From DAISIL01 sp036822015 (lineage in GTDB: Bacteria > Bacteroidota > Bacteroidia > Cytophagales > Bernardetiaceae), in NCBI GenBank assembly GCA_036822015.1, contig DAISIL010000056.1, positions 1-20,172 on the forward strand: DNA of 20,172 bases. The letters run 5' to 3'. Of this stretch, positions 1-7,307 are shown piece by piece. The notes under the pieces were generated by a model. It was not told where the DNA came from and made no database searches. It saw only the letters and a list, made by a program, of their open reading frames with translations. The position numbers were made by a program, and so were the translations under genes. Position 1 is the stretch's first letter; each line of letters starts with the position of its first letter.

Positions 1-390
1 AAGTTGCCAAAAACTTCACCGTCTTTAGAAAGCAAGAGAGCTGATCCTTCGATGTTTTCAAAAGTTCCTTCCCATAGGTAATCGCCGTTGGTGCGCATCT
101 CCAGGTGCTTTGTCCTAATTAGGTAGGATGTATCATAGGATACAGGACGGATCATTTTAAGAAAACCTTGATTGCCTTGTAATACCTGTTGTAGCGGCTC
201 TACCTCGAAAAGTAATACAGTATCAAAAGACGAGGAGGCGCGCAAATTGTCAAGAGTAGTGATAGCTTCCGAGGAAAGGCTGGAAACACTTGCAGATTTA
301 AAAAAGTTTACATCTGCTGTTTGTGCATTTAATCTGCTTCCCAACAGCATAAGGCCGAGAGAGAGAGAGAGAAATTAACTTTCTTTTCAT
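1..390 (-). CDS. Secreted protein, 5' part, signal peptide out of frame at a (GA)8 repeat
   Basis: The gene runs off the left edge. The ATG at 390-388 starts MKRKLISLSLS, the front of a signal peptide, but this frame ends at a TAA at 300-298 after 30 codons. The body lies in the next frame, open from 374 to position 1: LGLMLLGSRLNAQTADVN, then about 100 residues including VLLFEVEPLQQVL, DYLWEGTFEN and LLSKDGEVFGNF. The frames meet inside a (GA)8 run at 357-372 ((TC)8 on the coding strand). Nine units would read MKRKLISLSLSLGLMLLG and then SRLNAQT, a complete signal peptide with a cleavage site near LNA-QT. No useful start exists in the body frame; the first ATG (350-348) would lose most of the signal. 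The visible part resembles N-terminal regions of Bacteroidota secreted proteins such as metalloprotease propeptides, but I do not recognise the family. It may be phase-variable, a recent pseudogene or a sequencing slip. Confidence 0.75.
357..372. repeat. (GA)8 dinucleotide repeat inside a signal-peptide coding region
   Basis: Eight perfect GA units on the plus strand encode alternating Ser and Leu codons (TCT CTC) on the minus strand, in the hydrophobic part of the signal peptide. The count of eight puts the start codon out of frame with the rest of the gene. Counts of 6, 9 or 12 would put it in frame. This is the usual form of a slipped-strand contingency repeat. Confidence 0.9.
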
Positions 391-421
391 GATTGTATTT
401 GCGTTTAAATTAAATATTGAT

Positions 422-452
422 CAAAAATAACTTTTTTTACTTAAAAAAGCAA
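422..452 (-). promoter_or_regulatory. Bacteroidota-type promoter for the frameshifted secreted-protein gene
   Basis: Read on the minus strand, TTG (452-450) is followed after 20 bases by TATTTTTG (429-422), an exact match to the TAnnTTTG -7 element of Bacteroidota primary sigma factors with the expected spacing to a -33 TTG. Transcription would start near 416, about 25 bases before the ATG at 390. The surrounding sequence is very AT-rich. An intact promoter suggests the gene is still transcribed despite the frameshift. Confidence 0.6.
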
Positions 453-508
453 GTTTTTTTCTTATTTTTTTTCATTATTTGTATCCTCACTAACGATAAA
501 GAGCGAGT

Positions 509-537
509 GCCTAACAGTTCTCCGAGAACTGCTAGGC
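509..537 (-). terminator. Hairpin downstream of Plug, possible terminator
   Basis: Inverted repeat: an outer arm of 5 bp (509-513 with 533-537), one A-C mismatch, then a perfect 7-bp arm (CAGTTCT 515-521 with AGAACTG 525-531) and a CCG loop. It lies 47 bases past the Plug stop and ahead of the next minus-strand promoter, so terminating Plug transcription is the simplest role. There is no clear T-run on either side, so it is not a textbook intrinsic terminator. A second palindrome, CTAGGCCTAG (532-541), overlaps its right arm. Confidence 0.5.
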
Positions 538-583
538 CTAGGCTATCCCCGCTATTGTTTTAAACTTTATCAGTGTTTCATTT

Positions 584-1915
584 CTACAGGTCTGCACTTC
601 TCCAATAGCCTACCAGTTCATCGGCTCGGCCACCGAGGCGACGGTAGTACACCAGGACATCATAGACATTTTCGGTTTGGCGGAAGCTGCCTTCGATGGG
701 CTGGGTATCGAAGCCCTGCGTATCGGGGTCAAGGACGGCGTAGGCGTAGTCGTAGAAGCCTTGCTTCAAGAGGGCTTGGGTGGTATAGCATTTTTTGTCA
801 GGATCATAGCGCATCCTGAACTCCTCCTGTGGTCTCCAGTCGGAGAGTTCTCCGATCAGATAGAGGGGAGTGCTTTCGGGGAGTGGGGGCATCTCGAGGG
901 TGAAGGTAACGTAGGCATAGTCGCCCTCGGTGTCGGGGTCGGCGGTGCGTAAGGTCTGGACAAAATACCGTCCGTTGTGGTCGGGGAACCGTCGATCATA
1001 GACCCATCCGTTGCGGGGGCGGTCGTTGGTGAGGCGGAGGGTGGTCTTGTCCGGAAAACTTTCAAAACCTGCTACGTTAAGCCCAATTTGGTTGATCTCG
1101 CGCATATCGAAGATGCGAAATTCGTTGCCTCCCAAAAAGGCATTTTCCAAATTGAAATACCGAAACTCAATTTCTTGCTTGAAGTCGCGTACCTGTGTAG
1201 GGGGCAGGGAGAGGATGGCGTTGTCCCATCGGTCGTTTTGTCGGAGGTGTAGGGTGAGCTGTCGGGCGGGGTAGTTGAGGGTCAGCCCCTGGTAGTTGAG
1301 GGCAAGGTCGATTTGTTGGTAGGTATCTGCCGTTAGGCTCCCCGATACCATCGCCTGCTGGGCGGCTATCGTTACTCTGGGGTCATAGACCATAAAACGG
1401 CGGGTCAGGATGAGGTCTTCGGGGTCGTGTTCTCGATAGACTTTGAGGATGTAATTCCCTGATGCTAAGACTTTTGGTAGCTCAAAGCGATAATGTACGT
1501 AAGGGATTTTGGTGTTGATCGAGAAGGCGTAATCAAAAAAGTTGAACTCGTTATAGACCTCCAGGTATTCGGTCGCGAACAGCCCCGAAACGCTCCAGTC
1601 GGCGTTGCAGTGGATGATCTGGGCGGCATAGTCGCGGACTTCGCTGCCCAGCTCGTCAAAGTCCAAAACCAAACGTTCAGGGCTACCCAAACGCAAGATC
1701 GGCGGTAGCTGTCGGGCATTGGCTACGGGCAGGTTGGGATAAAAGCGGACCGTTCGGATGTAGGGATCATAAATGAAATCTTTGGTTTGAAATTCGGGGG
1801 TGTTGCGTACATAGGTGTAGGCAGTCGGGAGGGCAAAATCGGTTCGCATCCCGGCAGGCGGGCTGGTGGGGGCACAGGCCACCAAAGCAAAAAGCAAAAA
1901 TAAGTAGCGGATCAT
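584..1915 (-). CDS. Type IX secretion system Plug protein (DUF5103), lipoprotein
   Basis: The 443-residue product matches the DUF5103 family. The family member called Plug was found bound to the SprA outer-membrane translocon of the T9SS, closing the channel when no substrate occupies it. Visible family marks are IRTVRFYPNL near residue 53, LVLDFDELG, the signature IIHCNADWSVS near residue 100, NYILKVYREHDPEDLILTRRFMV split over residues 150-173, and NEFRIFDMR in the middle. The last third (TPLYLIGELSDWRPQEEF onward, ending in KQGFYDYAYAV) looks like an E-set or glycogen-binding-type beta domain. The N-terminus is a lipoprotein signal with lipobox LVAC (Cys14), which fixes the start. Length is normal for the family. 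It is divergent from the WG-repeat lipoprotein gene. I am confident of the family; the Plug role is transferred from characterised relatives. Confidence 0.9.
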   Translation of the reverse strand: MIRYLFLLFALVACAPTSPPAGMRTDFALPTAYTYVRNTPEFQTKDFIYDPYIRTVRFYPNLPVANARQLPPILRLGSPERLVLDFDELGSEVRDYAAQIIHCNADWSVSGLFATEYLEVYNEFNFFDYAFSINTKIPYVHYRFELPKVLASGNYILKVYREHDPEDLILTRRFMVYDPRVTIAAQQAMVSGSLTADTYQQIDLALNYQGLTLNYPARQLTLHLRQNDRWDNAILSLPPTQVRDFKQEIEFRYFNLENAFLGGNEFRIFDMREINQIGLNVAGFESFPDKTTLRLTNDRPRNGWVYDRRFPDHNGRYFVQTLRTADPDTEGDYAYVTFTLEMPPLPESTPLYLIGELSDWRPQEEFRMRYDPDKKCYTTQALLKQGFYDYAYAVLDPDTQGFDTQPIEGSFRQTENVYDVLVYYRRLGGRADELVGYWRSADL

Positions 1916-1919
1916 CTAA

Positions 1920-1927
1920 CAAATGTA
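1920..1927 (-). promoter_or_regulatory. -7 promoter element just before Plug
   Basis: TACATTTG on the minus strand is an exact TAnnTTTG match but ends only 4 bases before the Plug ATG at 1915. Transcription from it would start at or very near the start codon, giving a leaderless or almost leaderless mRNA. No clear -33 TTG is seen at the usual distance, where the sequence is a run of A. It could be a chance match. Confidence 0.35.
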
Positions 1928-1970
1928 CCAAAAAAAACAGTTTTTTTTATTCCCGTAATGCTTTTTTTGA

Positions 1971-1978
1971 TACCTTCG
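1971..1978 (+). promoter_or_regulatory. Possible -7 element of the WG-repeat lipoprotein gene
   Basis: TACCTTCG fits TAnnTTTG with one change (TTCG for TTTG) and lies 24 bases before the ATG at 2003, a usual leader length. The -33 region is a T-run without a clear TTG. The better-supported sucC promoter has the same TTCG variant, which modestly strengthens this call. Confidence 0.35.
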
Positions 1979-2002
1979 TTAGGTATAAAATCAACAATCA
2001 AG

Positions 2003-4627
2003 ATGCGCTTTTTTTATTGTTTGTGTGTAGGTCTTGTGTTGAGTGCCTGCGTTCCTTCGCTCAAATCGTTGGAGAAAGGACTAGAAAAAAAAAGTTTTGC
2101 CAAAACAGAACTGCAATTATTAAAACGCTCCTACCGCATCGGCACCGATCCGGGCGGGCTTTATGTGCGGGCCCAGCTCTACGCCGATTCGTCCAACGCT
2201 CGTTTCCAACTCGATACCGCCTATGCTTTGGTGCGTCGTGCGATCCAGCGTTTGCCCGAAGCGGATAGCAAAATACAGCGGGAGCTAGACAAGATGCGCT
2301 GGAGCAAAAATACATTTTTTCAATTTCAGCGAAAGATCGAAAGCGATGCTTTTGGTTTTTATCGGAAGATGAACACCGAGACGGGCTACCAAAGCTACGC
2401 CGAGCGTTTTGTGGAGGCCCCCGAAGTGGCCGAAGCCACAACACGGCAGCACGCCTTAGCCTTCGCGGATGCGGCACGCCAGCATACGTACCAAGCCTAC
2501 CAGAGCTTTTTGCGTCGTTACCCGACGGCCGCCCAGGCAGAGGAGGCACAAGCCCGCTACGACATCCTGCTCTTTCAGGACAAAACCAAAGACAACAGCC
2601 TCTCCAGCTACGAAAACTTCCTGCGTCAGTACCCCGAAACGCCGCACCGCAAGCAAGTAGAAACGGCTATCTATCAGCTTTTTATCAAAGATGCCGAACC
2701 CCAAACCTATCTAGCCTTCATCAACCGCTATCCCACCAACCACCGCGTCGGGGATGCCTGGCAGTGGATCGGCTGGCTTGGCCCAGATAAACGTGCCTTA
2801 GCCGAAGCCTACCCCCAATCTCCGCTACGTCAGCAGTGGCTGGCTGCCCACGACAGCACCCAGCGCATGGTCTTTCCCTTCGGGGAAGGGGGGCGCATCG
2901 GCTTTGTGGATCGGGAGGGGAGCATCCAGGTTCGTCCCGAGTGGGCAGGCATCCCCGAGCAGACGCGCTGCGAAGGCATCGCAGGGACAGACTGGCTGCT
3001 CATCACGGATAGCACAAACGACAAACAAGGTGCCATCAACCGCGCCGGCTTCCCCATCCTGCCCACCCGCTACGATTCCATCACCGAACTCGGCAGCCCT
3101 ACGCTCAAAGCCTGCCTCAACGGTAGTTGCCAAATCCTGCTAAAAAATGGACAGCCCATCACGGAGGAAAGCTACCAAGACCTCAAAGGCCTGGCCAGTG
3201 GATGGGTGGCTTACAAAAAAAACAACCTCTGGGGACTGATGACCCACAACGGAAAGGTCATCTTTGAGGCGCGTTTTGCGGACATCACCGCCCTCGATGC
3301 ACAAATCACGCTCCTGCGCCAACCCAACAAAACCACCTGGCTCAACCGAAAAACCATCCTAGACCGAGCCAACGAACGCCCTACCCCCGAGATGACCTTC
3401 TGGAAAGACGACGATTGGCGGCTTAGCCATGGGCAGTTTTTTTTGCTGCGCAAAAATGCCAAATGGGGTGTCCAAAAAATTGATGGACAAGAAGTTATTG
3501 CCTTTTCGGGCGATCAAATCCGAGAGACACCCCGGGGCTGGGCCCTCCAAAAAGACGGCTACTGGTCGCTCTTTGACTTCTCGGGGCGGGAGATCTACCT
3601 GGCCGATGCCGAGGACATCATCATCGACGAACAGGGCTATGGCGTGCGTAGTGCAGGCAAGTGGGGCGCCATCGCGCCGAGCTACCGCACCACGATCAAG
3701 CCTACCTACGACTCGTTGGCTTTTATCCGAGGAGGGGGTTTGCTTTGGAAAGCCAAACAGCGTTTTGTATTTTTTCAAGACCAAGCGCCGATTGATATTA
3801 CGGCTTATAAGTCTTTTCAAATTCAGATGGATGGCCGGCAGCGTCCCTTCCTGATCGTCGAAAATCGCTCTGGCAAAAAAGGCATCCTCGATGCCGCAGG
3901 CAAGTCCATCGCCCCGACGGTCTATGAAGACATCACCATCAGCGGGGCTTATGCCAGCGTAGCCCGCTACGGCAAGCGGGGTTTGTTGCGCCTCTCCGAT
4001 GGCAAACTCGTTCTCAAGACCACCTACGACGGACTAGCCGCCAACGAAGCGGGTTACTTCTCGCTCCTCCAAAACCGCCGTTTTGGTTTGTATCACCCCG
4101 ACAAAAATCAACAGATACGCCCTGGCTATACGGCACTCTTGAGCGTTTATGATACGGCGGGTGTTTTTGTCGCCCAAAAAGACGAAGGACGTGGACTAAT
4201 TGATGTGCAGGATCAAGGCTTGCTGCCCTTCCGCTACACCGAAATTTTGTATTGGAACGACACCTCCGCTTGGGTAAAACTTGATGCAGGCTGGTTTTTG
4301 GAAACGATCAAAAATCGAAAGGAAGAGACCAAGCCGCTCCTCGGCCCTTTTGAAAGCCTACGCCTCCAATCCTACCCTTATCACCAGTTAGCCTTTGCCT
4401 ACCAAGAAGGAAAAGCGAGCCTGTGGCACAACCAAAAAAATGTGCTTATCCGCCCCACTTACAGCGATCTCTGGAACATCGGCACAGAAGAAGAGCCTTT
4501 TTATTGGGCGGAGCTATGGGACGAAGCCCAGCAGGTCTGGCAAATTGACTATCTGGATGACCGAGGCAAGCGGGTGTTTGGGCAGATGCTCCCCACGCCA
4601 CTCTACCAACGCCTCGTGTGTGATTAA
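2003..4627 (+). CDS. Large WG-repeat lipoprotein with TPR-like N-terminal repeats
   Basis: I chose the ATG at 2003 rather than the in-frame ATG at 1958 because it gives a compact lipoprotein signal (MRFFYCLCVGLVLSAC, lipobox LSAC, Cys16); the product is 874 residues. Residues of about 120-275 hold three or four helical repeats of the type TYQAYQSFLRRYPTAAQAEE, SSYENFLRQYPETP and TYLAFINRYPTN, like TPR/BamD-type modules. From about residue 285 to the end there are roughly ten or eleven WG-type repeats, each a beta unit with a core such as NLWGLM, KWGVQ, KWGAI, KKGIL, KRGLL, RFGLY or GRGLI followed by RPTYD-like ends. WG repeats probably build an extended beta surface for binding; the ligand is unknown. 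It is probably anchored to the outer membrane. It is divergent from Plug, and the downstream methyltransferase begins 16 bases after its stop, suggesting co-transcription. Confidence 0.85.
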   Translation: MRFFYCLCVGLVLSACVPSLKSLEKGLEKKSFAKTELQLLKRSYRIGTDPGGLYVRAQLYADSSNARFQLDTAYALVRRAIQRLPEADSKIQRELDKMRWSKNTFFQFQRKIESDAFGFYRKMNTETGYQSYAERFVEAPEVAEATTRQHALAFADAARQHTYQAYQSFLRRYPTAAQAEEAQARYDILLFQDKTKDNSLSSYENFLRQYPETPHRKQVETAIYQLFIKDAEPQTYLAFINRYPTNHRVGDAWQWIGWLGPDKRALAEAYPQSPLRQQWLAAHDSTQRMVFPFGEGGRIGFVDREGSIQVRPEWAGIPEQTRCEGIAGTDWLLITDSTNDKQGAINRAGFPILPTRYDSITELGSPTLKACLNGSCQILLKNGQPITEESYQDLKGLASGWVAYKKNNLWGLMTHNGKVIFEARFADITALDAQITLLRQPNKTTWLNRKTILDRANERPTPEMTFWKDDDWRLSHGQFFLLRKNAKWGVQKIDGQEVIAFSGDQIRETPRGWALQKDGYWSLFDFSGREIYLADAEDIIIDEQGYGVRSAGKWGAIAPSYRTTIKPTYDSLAFIRGGGLLWKAKQRFVFFQDQAPIDITAYKSFQIQMDGRQRPFLIVENRSGKKGILDAAGKSIAPTVYEDITISGAYASVARYGKRGLLRLSDGKLVLKTTYDGLAANEAGYFSLLQNRRFGLYHPDKNQQIRPGYTALLSVYDTAGVFVAQKDEGRGLIDVQDQGLLPFRYTEILYWNDTSAWVKLDAGWFLETIKNRKEETKPLLGPFESLRLQSYPYHQLAFAYQEGKASLWHNQKNVLIRPTYSDLWNIGTEEEPFYWAELWDEAQQVWQIDYLDDRGKRVFGQMLPTPLYQRLVCD

Positions 4628-4643
4628 AAACAAGCCCTTCATT

Positions 4644-5342
4644 ATGCCTCGTCTATACCTCATCCCCACGCCGATTGCTCCGGATCAAGGGCAAGTTCTT
4701 GGCTATTTAGCTCCACTTCTCGAGGTGCTTGAAGTTTTTTTGGTGGAGCATCCCAAGACGGCTCGGCGATTTATTCGCTCGCTTTGCCCCACCAAAGACC
4801 TCAACGCCTTGCAGCTGTTTGTTTTGGATAAGCGTACGACAAGGGCTGAATTGTATCAATTTTTGGAGACCCTGCCCCAGGATGTCCGAGTAGGGGTGCT
4901 GTCCGAGGCGGGCTGTCCGGGTATCGCGGATCCGGGTGCGCTTGCCGTCGCCTATGCACATCAGCACGGATGGGAGGTTGTCCCGCTCGTGGGGCCCTCC
5001 TCTATTCTGTTGGCGCTGATGGCTTCCGGGCTTAACGGTCAGGGCTTTAGCTTTCATGGTTACTTACCCATCAAGGAAACCGAACGGCTACAAAGCATCC
5101 AGAAGTTGGAGCGCACAAGTGCAAAAAATGGATACGCGCAGTTGTTCATCGAAACGCCCTACCGAAACCAAGCCCTCTTTGGGTTGTTGCTCCGCAGCTT
5201 GGCACCCACCACACGCCTGTGTGTAGCCGCCGATATAGGAGCCACGAGTGCCTTGATCCGCACCCGCTCCGTTGCGCAATGGAAAAACGAAACAAGCCCG
5301 GAGATACACAAAAGACCCGCTATTTTTATTTTGCAAGCCTAA
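4644..5342 (+). CDS. SAM-dependent methyltransferase, tetrapyrrole methylase family, RsmI-like
   Basis: The ATG at 4644 gives MPRLYLIPTPIA, the usual beginning of this family, and a 232-residue protein. An open frame extends further upstream but overlaps the WG-repeat gene and has no family similarity. The motif SEAGCPGIADPGALAVAYA (about residues 90-108) corresponds to the SDAGxPxISDPG motif of RsmI, the 2'-O-methyltransferase of C1402 in 16S rRNA. VVPLVGPSSILLALMASGL follows and forms part of the SAM pocket; FSFHGYLP and FIETPYRN are further family marks. The protein is shorter than typical RsmI (about 280 residues) and lacks the C-terminal extension, as do many Bacteroidota relatives whose substrate is uncertain. 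I therefore give the family but no gene name. Confidence 0.85.
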   Translation: MPRLYLIPTPIAPDQGQVLGYLAPLLEVLEVFLVEHPKTARRFIRSLCPTKDLNALQLFVLDKRTTRAELYQFLETLPQDVRVGVLSEAGCPGIADPGALAVAYAHQHGWEVVPLVGPSSILLALMASGLNGQGFSFHGYLPIKETERLQSIQKLERTSAKNGYAQLFIETPYRNQALFGLLLRSLAPTTRLCVAADIGATSALIRTRSVAQWKNETSPEIHKRPAIFILQA

Positions 5343-5417
5343 AAAACTATTTTTCTATTGTAACCTAAATCCTCAAAAAGTAGTACATGTAAAAATACAT
5401 CTTCTATCCTATCCACG

Positions 5418-6056
5418 ATGTACTACGCTACTATTCTTTTCCTTTGCCTGGGCGGTCTGCTCGGTCTGACGGCTTGTCAGTCGGATACAAAGTCCGCTGC
5501 GATGCCTACCCATACGGCCCTTCTCCCAATAGATCAAAGTTTTGACGACTTTTGGCGGTCTTCTTTCTCACCAAATTTAGCAGAGCAACATTGGGACATC
5601 CTCCAAAAAAACATCCACCCTACGTATGGCTTTCTCTTGATCGGGCAAATATCTTACATACCATTTTTAAAACAGTTTAAACAACTTTCATCCGTATCCG
5701 AAGAGATTCCCCAGTTTCTGGAAGGTCTGCAACTGCCCGAGGCGGAGTTGGTACGCTATCCTGCCCAGACAAACGGGCTTTTTTCTGATGAACATCCGGC
5801 CATTTACTGCGTGAGTGAATCGCCGAAGAACCTCCTTCAAGCCCGCTTACAAGCCATACAAGTACAGGCCCAAAACACGGTTTCGGAGGCTGATCTTAGC
5901 TTAGCCAAAACTTTTGACCGGTATCCCCTACAGCAGGTCATCTTGCGCGAGTGTTTTTGTGAACTCGTTTTTGCAAATATAGAAAACAAGTGGTACCTGG
6001 TGTTTTTTAATCAGTTTGTACCAGAAAGTGAAGCGCAGTACGTCTCCAACCGCTGA
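5418..6056 (+). CDS. Small lipoprotein of unknown function
   Basis: The 212-residue product begins with a lipoprotein signal, MYYATILFLCLGGLLGLTAC, with lipobox LTAC (Cys20), so it is exported and lipid-anchored. The mature part starts with a polar linker (QSDTKSAAMPTHT) and continues as a mixed alpha/beta domain with FDDFWRSSFSPNLAEQHWD, TYGFLLIGQISYIPFLKQF and a C-terminal WYLVFFNQFVPE; the last motif recalls small domains that report enzyme-like folds, but I recognise no family and assign no function. It follows the methyltransferase gene after 75 bases and ends 5 bases before the convergent end of nadD, with no room for a separate terminator. Confidence 0.75.
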   Translation: MYYATILFLCLGGLLGLTACQSDTKSAAMPTHTALLPIDQSFDDFWRSSFSPNLAEQHWDILQKNIHPTYGFLLIGQISYIPFLKQFKQLSSVSEEIPQFLEGLQLPEAELVRYPAQTNGLFSDEHPAIYCVSESPKNLLQARLQAIQVQAQNTVSEADLSLAKTFDRYPLQQVILRECFCELVFANIENKWYLVFFNQFVPESEAQYVSNR

Positions 6057-6061
6057 ACAAG

Positions 6062-6637
6062 TTAGGTATAAAATCCTTTGCGCAAGATCGTCGCAAGGAC
6101 AGCATCCGGCAGCAGATAACGCACCGAACGCCCTTCTCGAAGACAAGTTCGGATGAAAGCCGCCGATACTTCCAGGAGCGGTGTATCCACCAAAGAGATA
6201 GCGGGATGATGAACCAAATCTTGTGGAGGCACTGCCCCTGGTCTCGGAAAAACAAGTATCCCGTAATGCGTCAAAATGCGCTCATAATCTTTCCACTTCT
6301 CAAAATGTGTCAGATTATCGCCGCCCATAATCACCGAAAACTGGTGCTTAGGGTGTTTTTTTTGGAGGGCATCCAGGGTATCAATCGTATAGCTGGGGCG
6401 GGGGAGCCTAAACTCAACATCAGAAGCCCGCAAGCGGTCATTATCTCCAATGGCTTGTACGAGTAAATCGTAGCGATCCTGCTCATGCAGTAAGCTCTTT
6501 TTGTTTTTGAAAGGATTTTGCGGAGAGACAACAAGCCATACTTCATCAAGCCTAGCCCGATCCAGGACGGCATCCGCCAAAATTAGGTGTCCGATGTGTA
6601 CCGGATTAAAAGAACCAAAAAAAAGCCCTACTTTCAT
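6062..6637 (-). CDS. nadD: Nicotinate-nucleotide adenylyltransferase
   Basis: NadD transfers AMP from ATP to nicotinate mononucleotide, giving deamido-NAD in cytoplasmic NAD synthesis. The 191-residue length is typical. The nucleotidyltransferase motif GSFNPVHIGH (residues 8-17) carries the two catalytic histidines. Other family marks are VVSPQNPFK, the substrate-loop PRPSYTIDTLDAL, MGGDNLTHFEKW, and the C-terminal ISLVDTPLLEVSAAFIR and SVRYLLPDAV that bind ATP. The start ATG (6637-6635) leads directly into MKVGLFFGSF. It follows the DUF6252-like lipoprotein gene by 16 bases on the same strand and probably shares its promoter. In many Bacteroidota nadD follows gmk; that arrangement is absent here. 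Confidence 0.96.
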   Translation of the reverse strand: MKVGLFFGSFNPVHIGHLILADAVLDRARLDEVWLVVSPQNPFKNKKSLLHEQDRYDLLVQAIGDNDRLRASDVEFRLPRPSYTIDTLDALQKKHPKHQFSVIMGGDNLTHFEKWKDYERILTHYGILVFPRPGAVPPQDLVHHPAISLVDTPLLEVSAAFIRTCLREGRSVRYLLPDAVLATILRKGFYT

Positions 6638-6653
6638 CGCAGGGCCAAACTTA

Positions 6654-7169
6654 CTAAAATCTCACCGAAAAACTGCCATTACTGATCGTTCTGGTGGCGT
6701 TACCTGCCGAGGTGGTGCGTCCGACAAATGAAAAAGTACCTTCTACGCCTTGACTACTGATCGAGCTGATGACCACACTACCCGAATTTCCCAAAGAATT
6801 GAAAATTTCTACATCGTTGGCTGATGTACCGGTGGTGTAGGCATAAGTAGCCGAGCTGGGGTTGGTGAAATCACTGCCATCGACGGCAAACGTCCCTGGT
6901 GCTGATACCCCAAACAAATTAAGGGAGATTGTACTAGAGAGTCCTTCCGAGTTACGATCTGTTGTCCCCACGATAACTAAGGCAGGCCCTTGAACGACAG
7001 CATCTAAGGAGATCGTAGCTTCCCAGGCATTGCCGTTTATGGTGGCTCGCATGGTGCCATTGAGTGCGGGAGATGCTGGTGTAGCTTCGTCGTCATCACT
7101 ACCGCAGGCGGCTAGTCCGAGGGTTAGGAAAAGGAGAAGCCAGGGGAGCATTTGTTGCATTTTTTTCAT
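6654..7169 (-). CDS. DUF6252-like lipoprotein, probably surface exposed
   Basis: The ATG at 7169-7167 begins a 171-residue lipoprotein: signal MKKMQQMLPWLLLFLTLG followed by LAAC (Cys22). An upstream in-frame start at 7238 would put a long tail before the signal and overlaps the promoter, so I reject it. After the cysteine comes GSDDDE, which fits the Ser-Asp-rich lipoprotein export signals known to send Bacteroidota lipoproteins to the cell surface. The mature domain starts MRATINGNAWEAT, contains PALVIVGTTD, APGTFAVDG and a threonine/serine-rich middle, and ends GTFSFVGR...ISNGSFSVRF. This matches the beta-rich DUF6252 pattern (N-terminal NGxxW, C-terminal GTFSF and NGxFxV). Its function is unknown. 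Confidence 0.8.
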   Translation of the reverse strand: MKKMQQMLPWLLLFLTLGLAACGSDDDEATPASPALNGTMRATINGNAWEATISLDAVVQGPALVIVGTTDRNSEGLSSTISLNLFGVSAPGTFAVDGSDFTNPSSATYAYTTGTSANDVEIFNSLGNSGSVVISSISSQGVEGTFSFVGRTTSAGNATRTISNGSFSVRF

Positions 7170-7200
7170 CGGTGATCTGTTTTTTTGGTGATTATGAAGA

Positions 7201-7231
7201 CAAAGGTACAGCGAAAATTTAAGGCAGGCAA
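7201..7231 (-). promoter_or_regulatory. Promoter of the DUF6252-nadD operon
   Basis: On the minus strand TTG (7231-7229) is followed after exactly 20 bases by TACCTTTG (7208-7201), an exact TAnnTTTG -7 element. Transcription would begin near 7195, about 25 bases before the ATG at 7169. It supports the shorter start of the lipoprotein, because the longer reading frame would begin upstream of the promoter. Confidence 0.65.
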
Positions 7232-7252
7232 TCCCCAAAAATGGTGAAAAAC

Positions 7253-7283
7253 TTTCCTTACGCCCGCCTTTTTTCTATCTTTA
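7253..7283 (+). promoter_or_regulatory. Possible promoter of the SDR-histidine kinase operon
   Basis: TTTC (7253-7256), 19 bases, then TATCTTTA (7276-7283), each one base off the TTTG and TAnnTTTG consensus, placed 24 bases before the SDR ATG. The region is AT-rich and divergent from the DUF6252 promoter. Confidence 0.3.
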
Positions 7284-7307
7284 CTTTTCTTTGTAAAGCA
7301 AAAAAAC

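Noticed and set aside
172..378. Plus-strand 68-codon open frame across the (GA)8 tract
   Set aside because: It is antisense to the secreted-protein gene, ends in low-complexity RERERN from the repeat, and has no domain or start signal.
1958..2002. Upstream ATG for the WG-repeat lipoprotein
   Set aside because: It would add 15 residues before the lipoprotein signal and overlap the likely -7 promoter element.
2061..2549. 162-codon minus-strand open frame in the WG-repeat gene
   Set aside because: Arginine- and proline-rich antisense shadow without family features.
4395..4643. Long N-terminal extension of the methyltransferase
   Set aside because: This part overlaps the WG-repeat gene in another frame and reads as a basic, domain-free peptide; family similarity starts exactly at the ATG 4644.
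5384..5400. Small inverted repeat (ATGTA, AAAA, TACAT) before the 212-residue lipoprotein
   Set aside because: A 5-bp AT-only stem is expected by chance in such AT-rich sequence.
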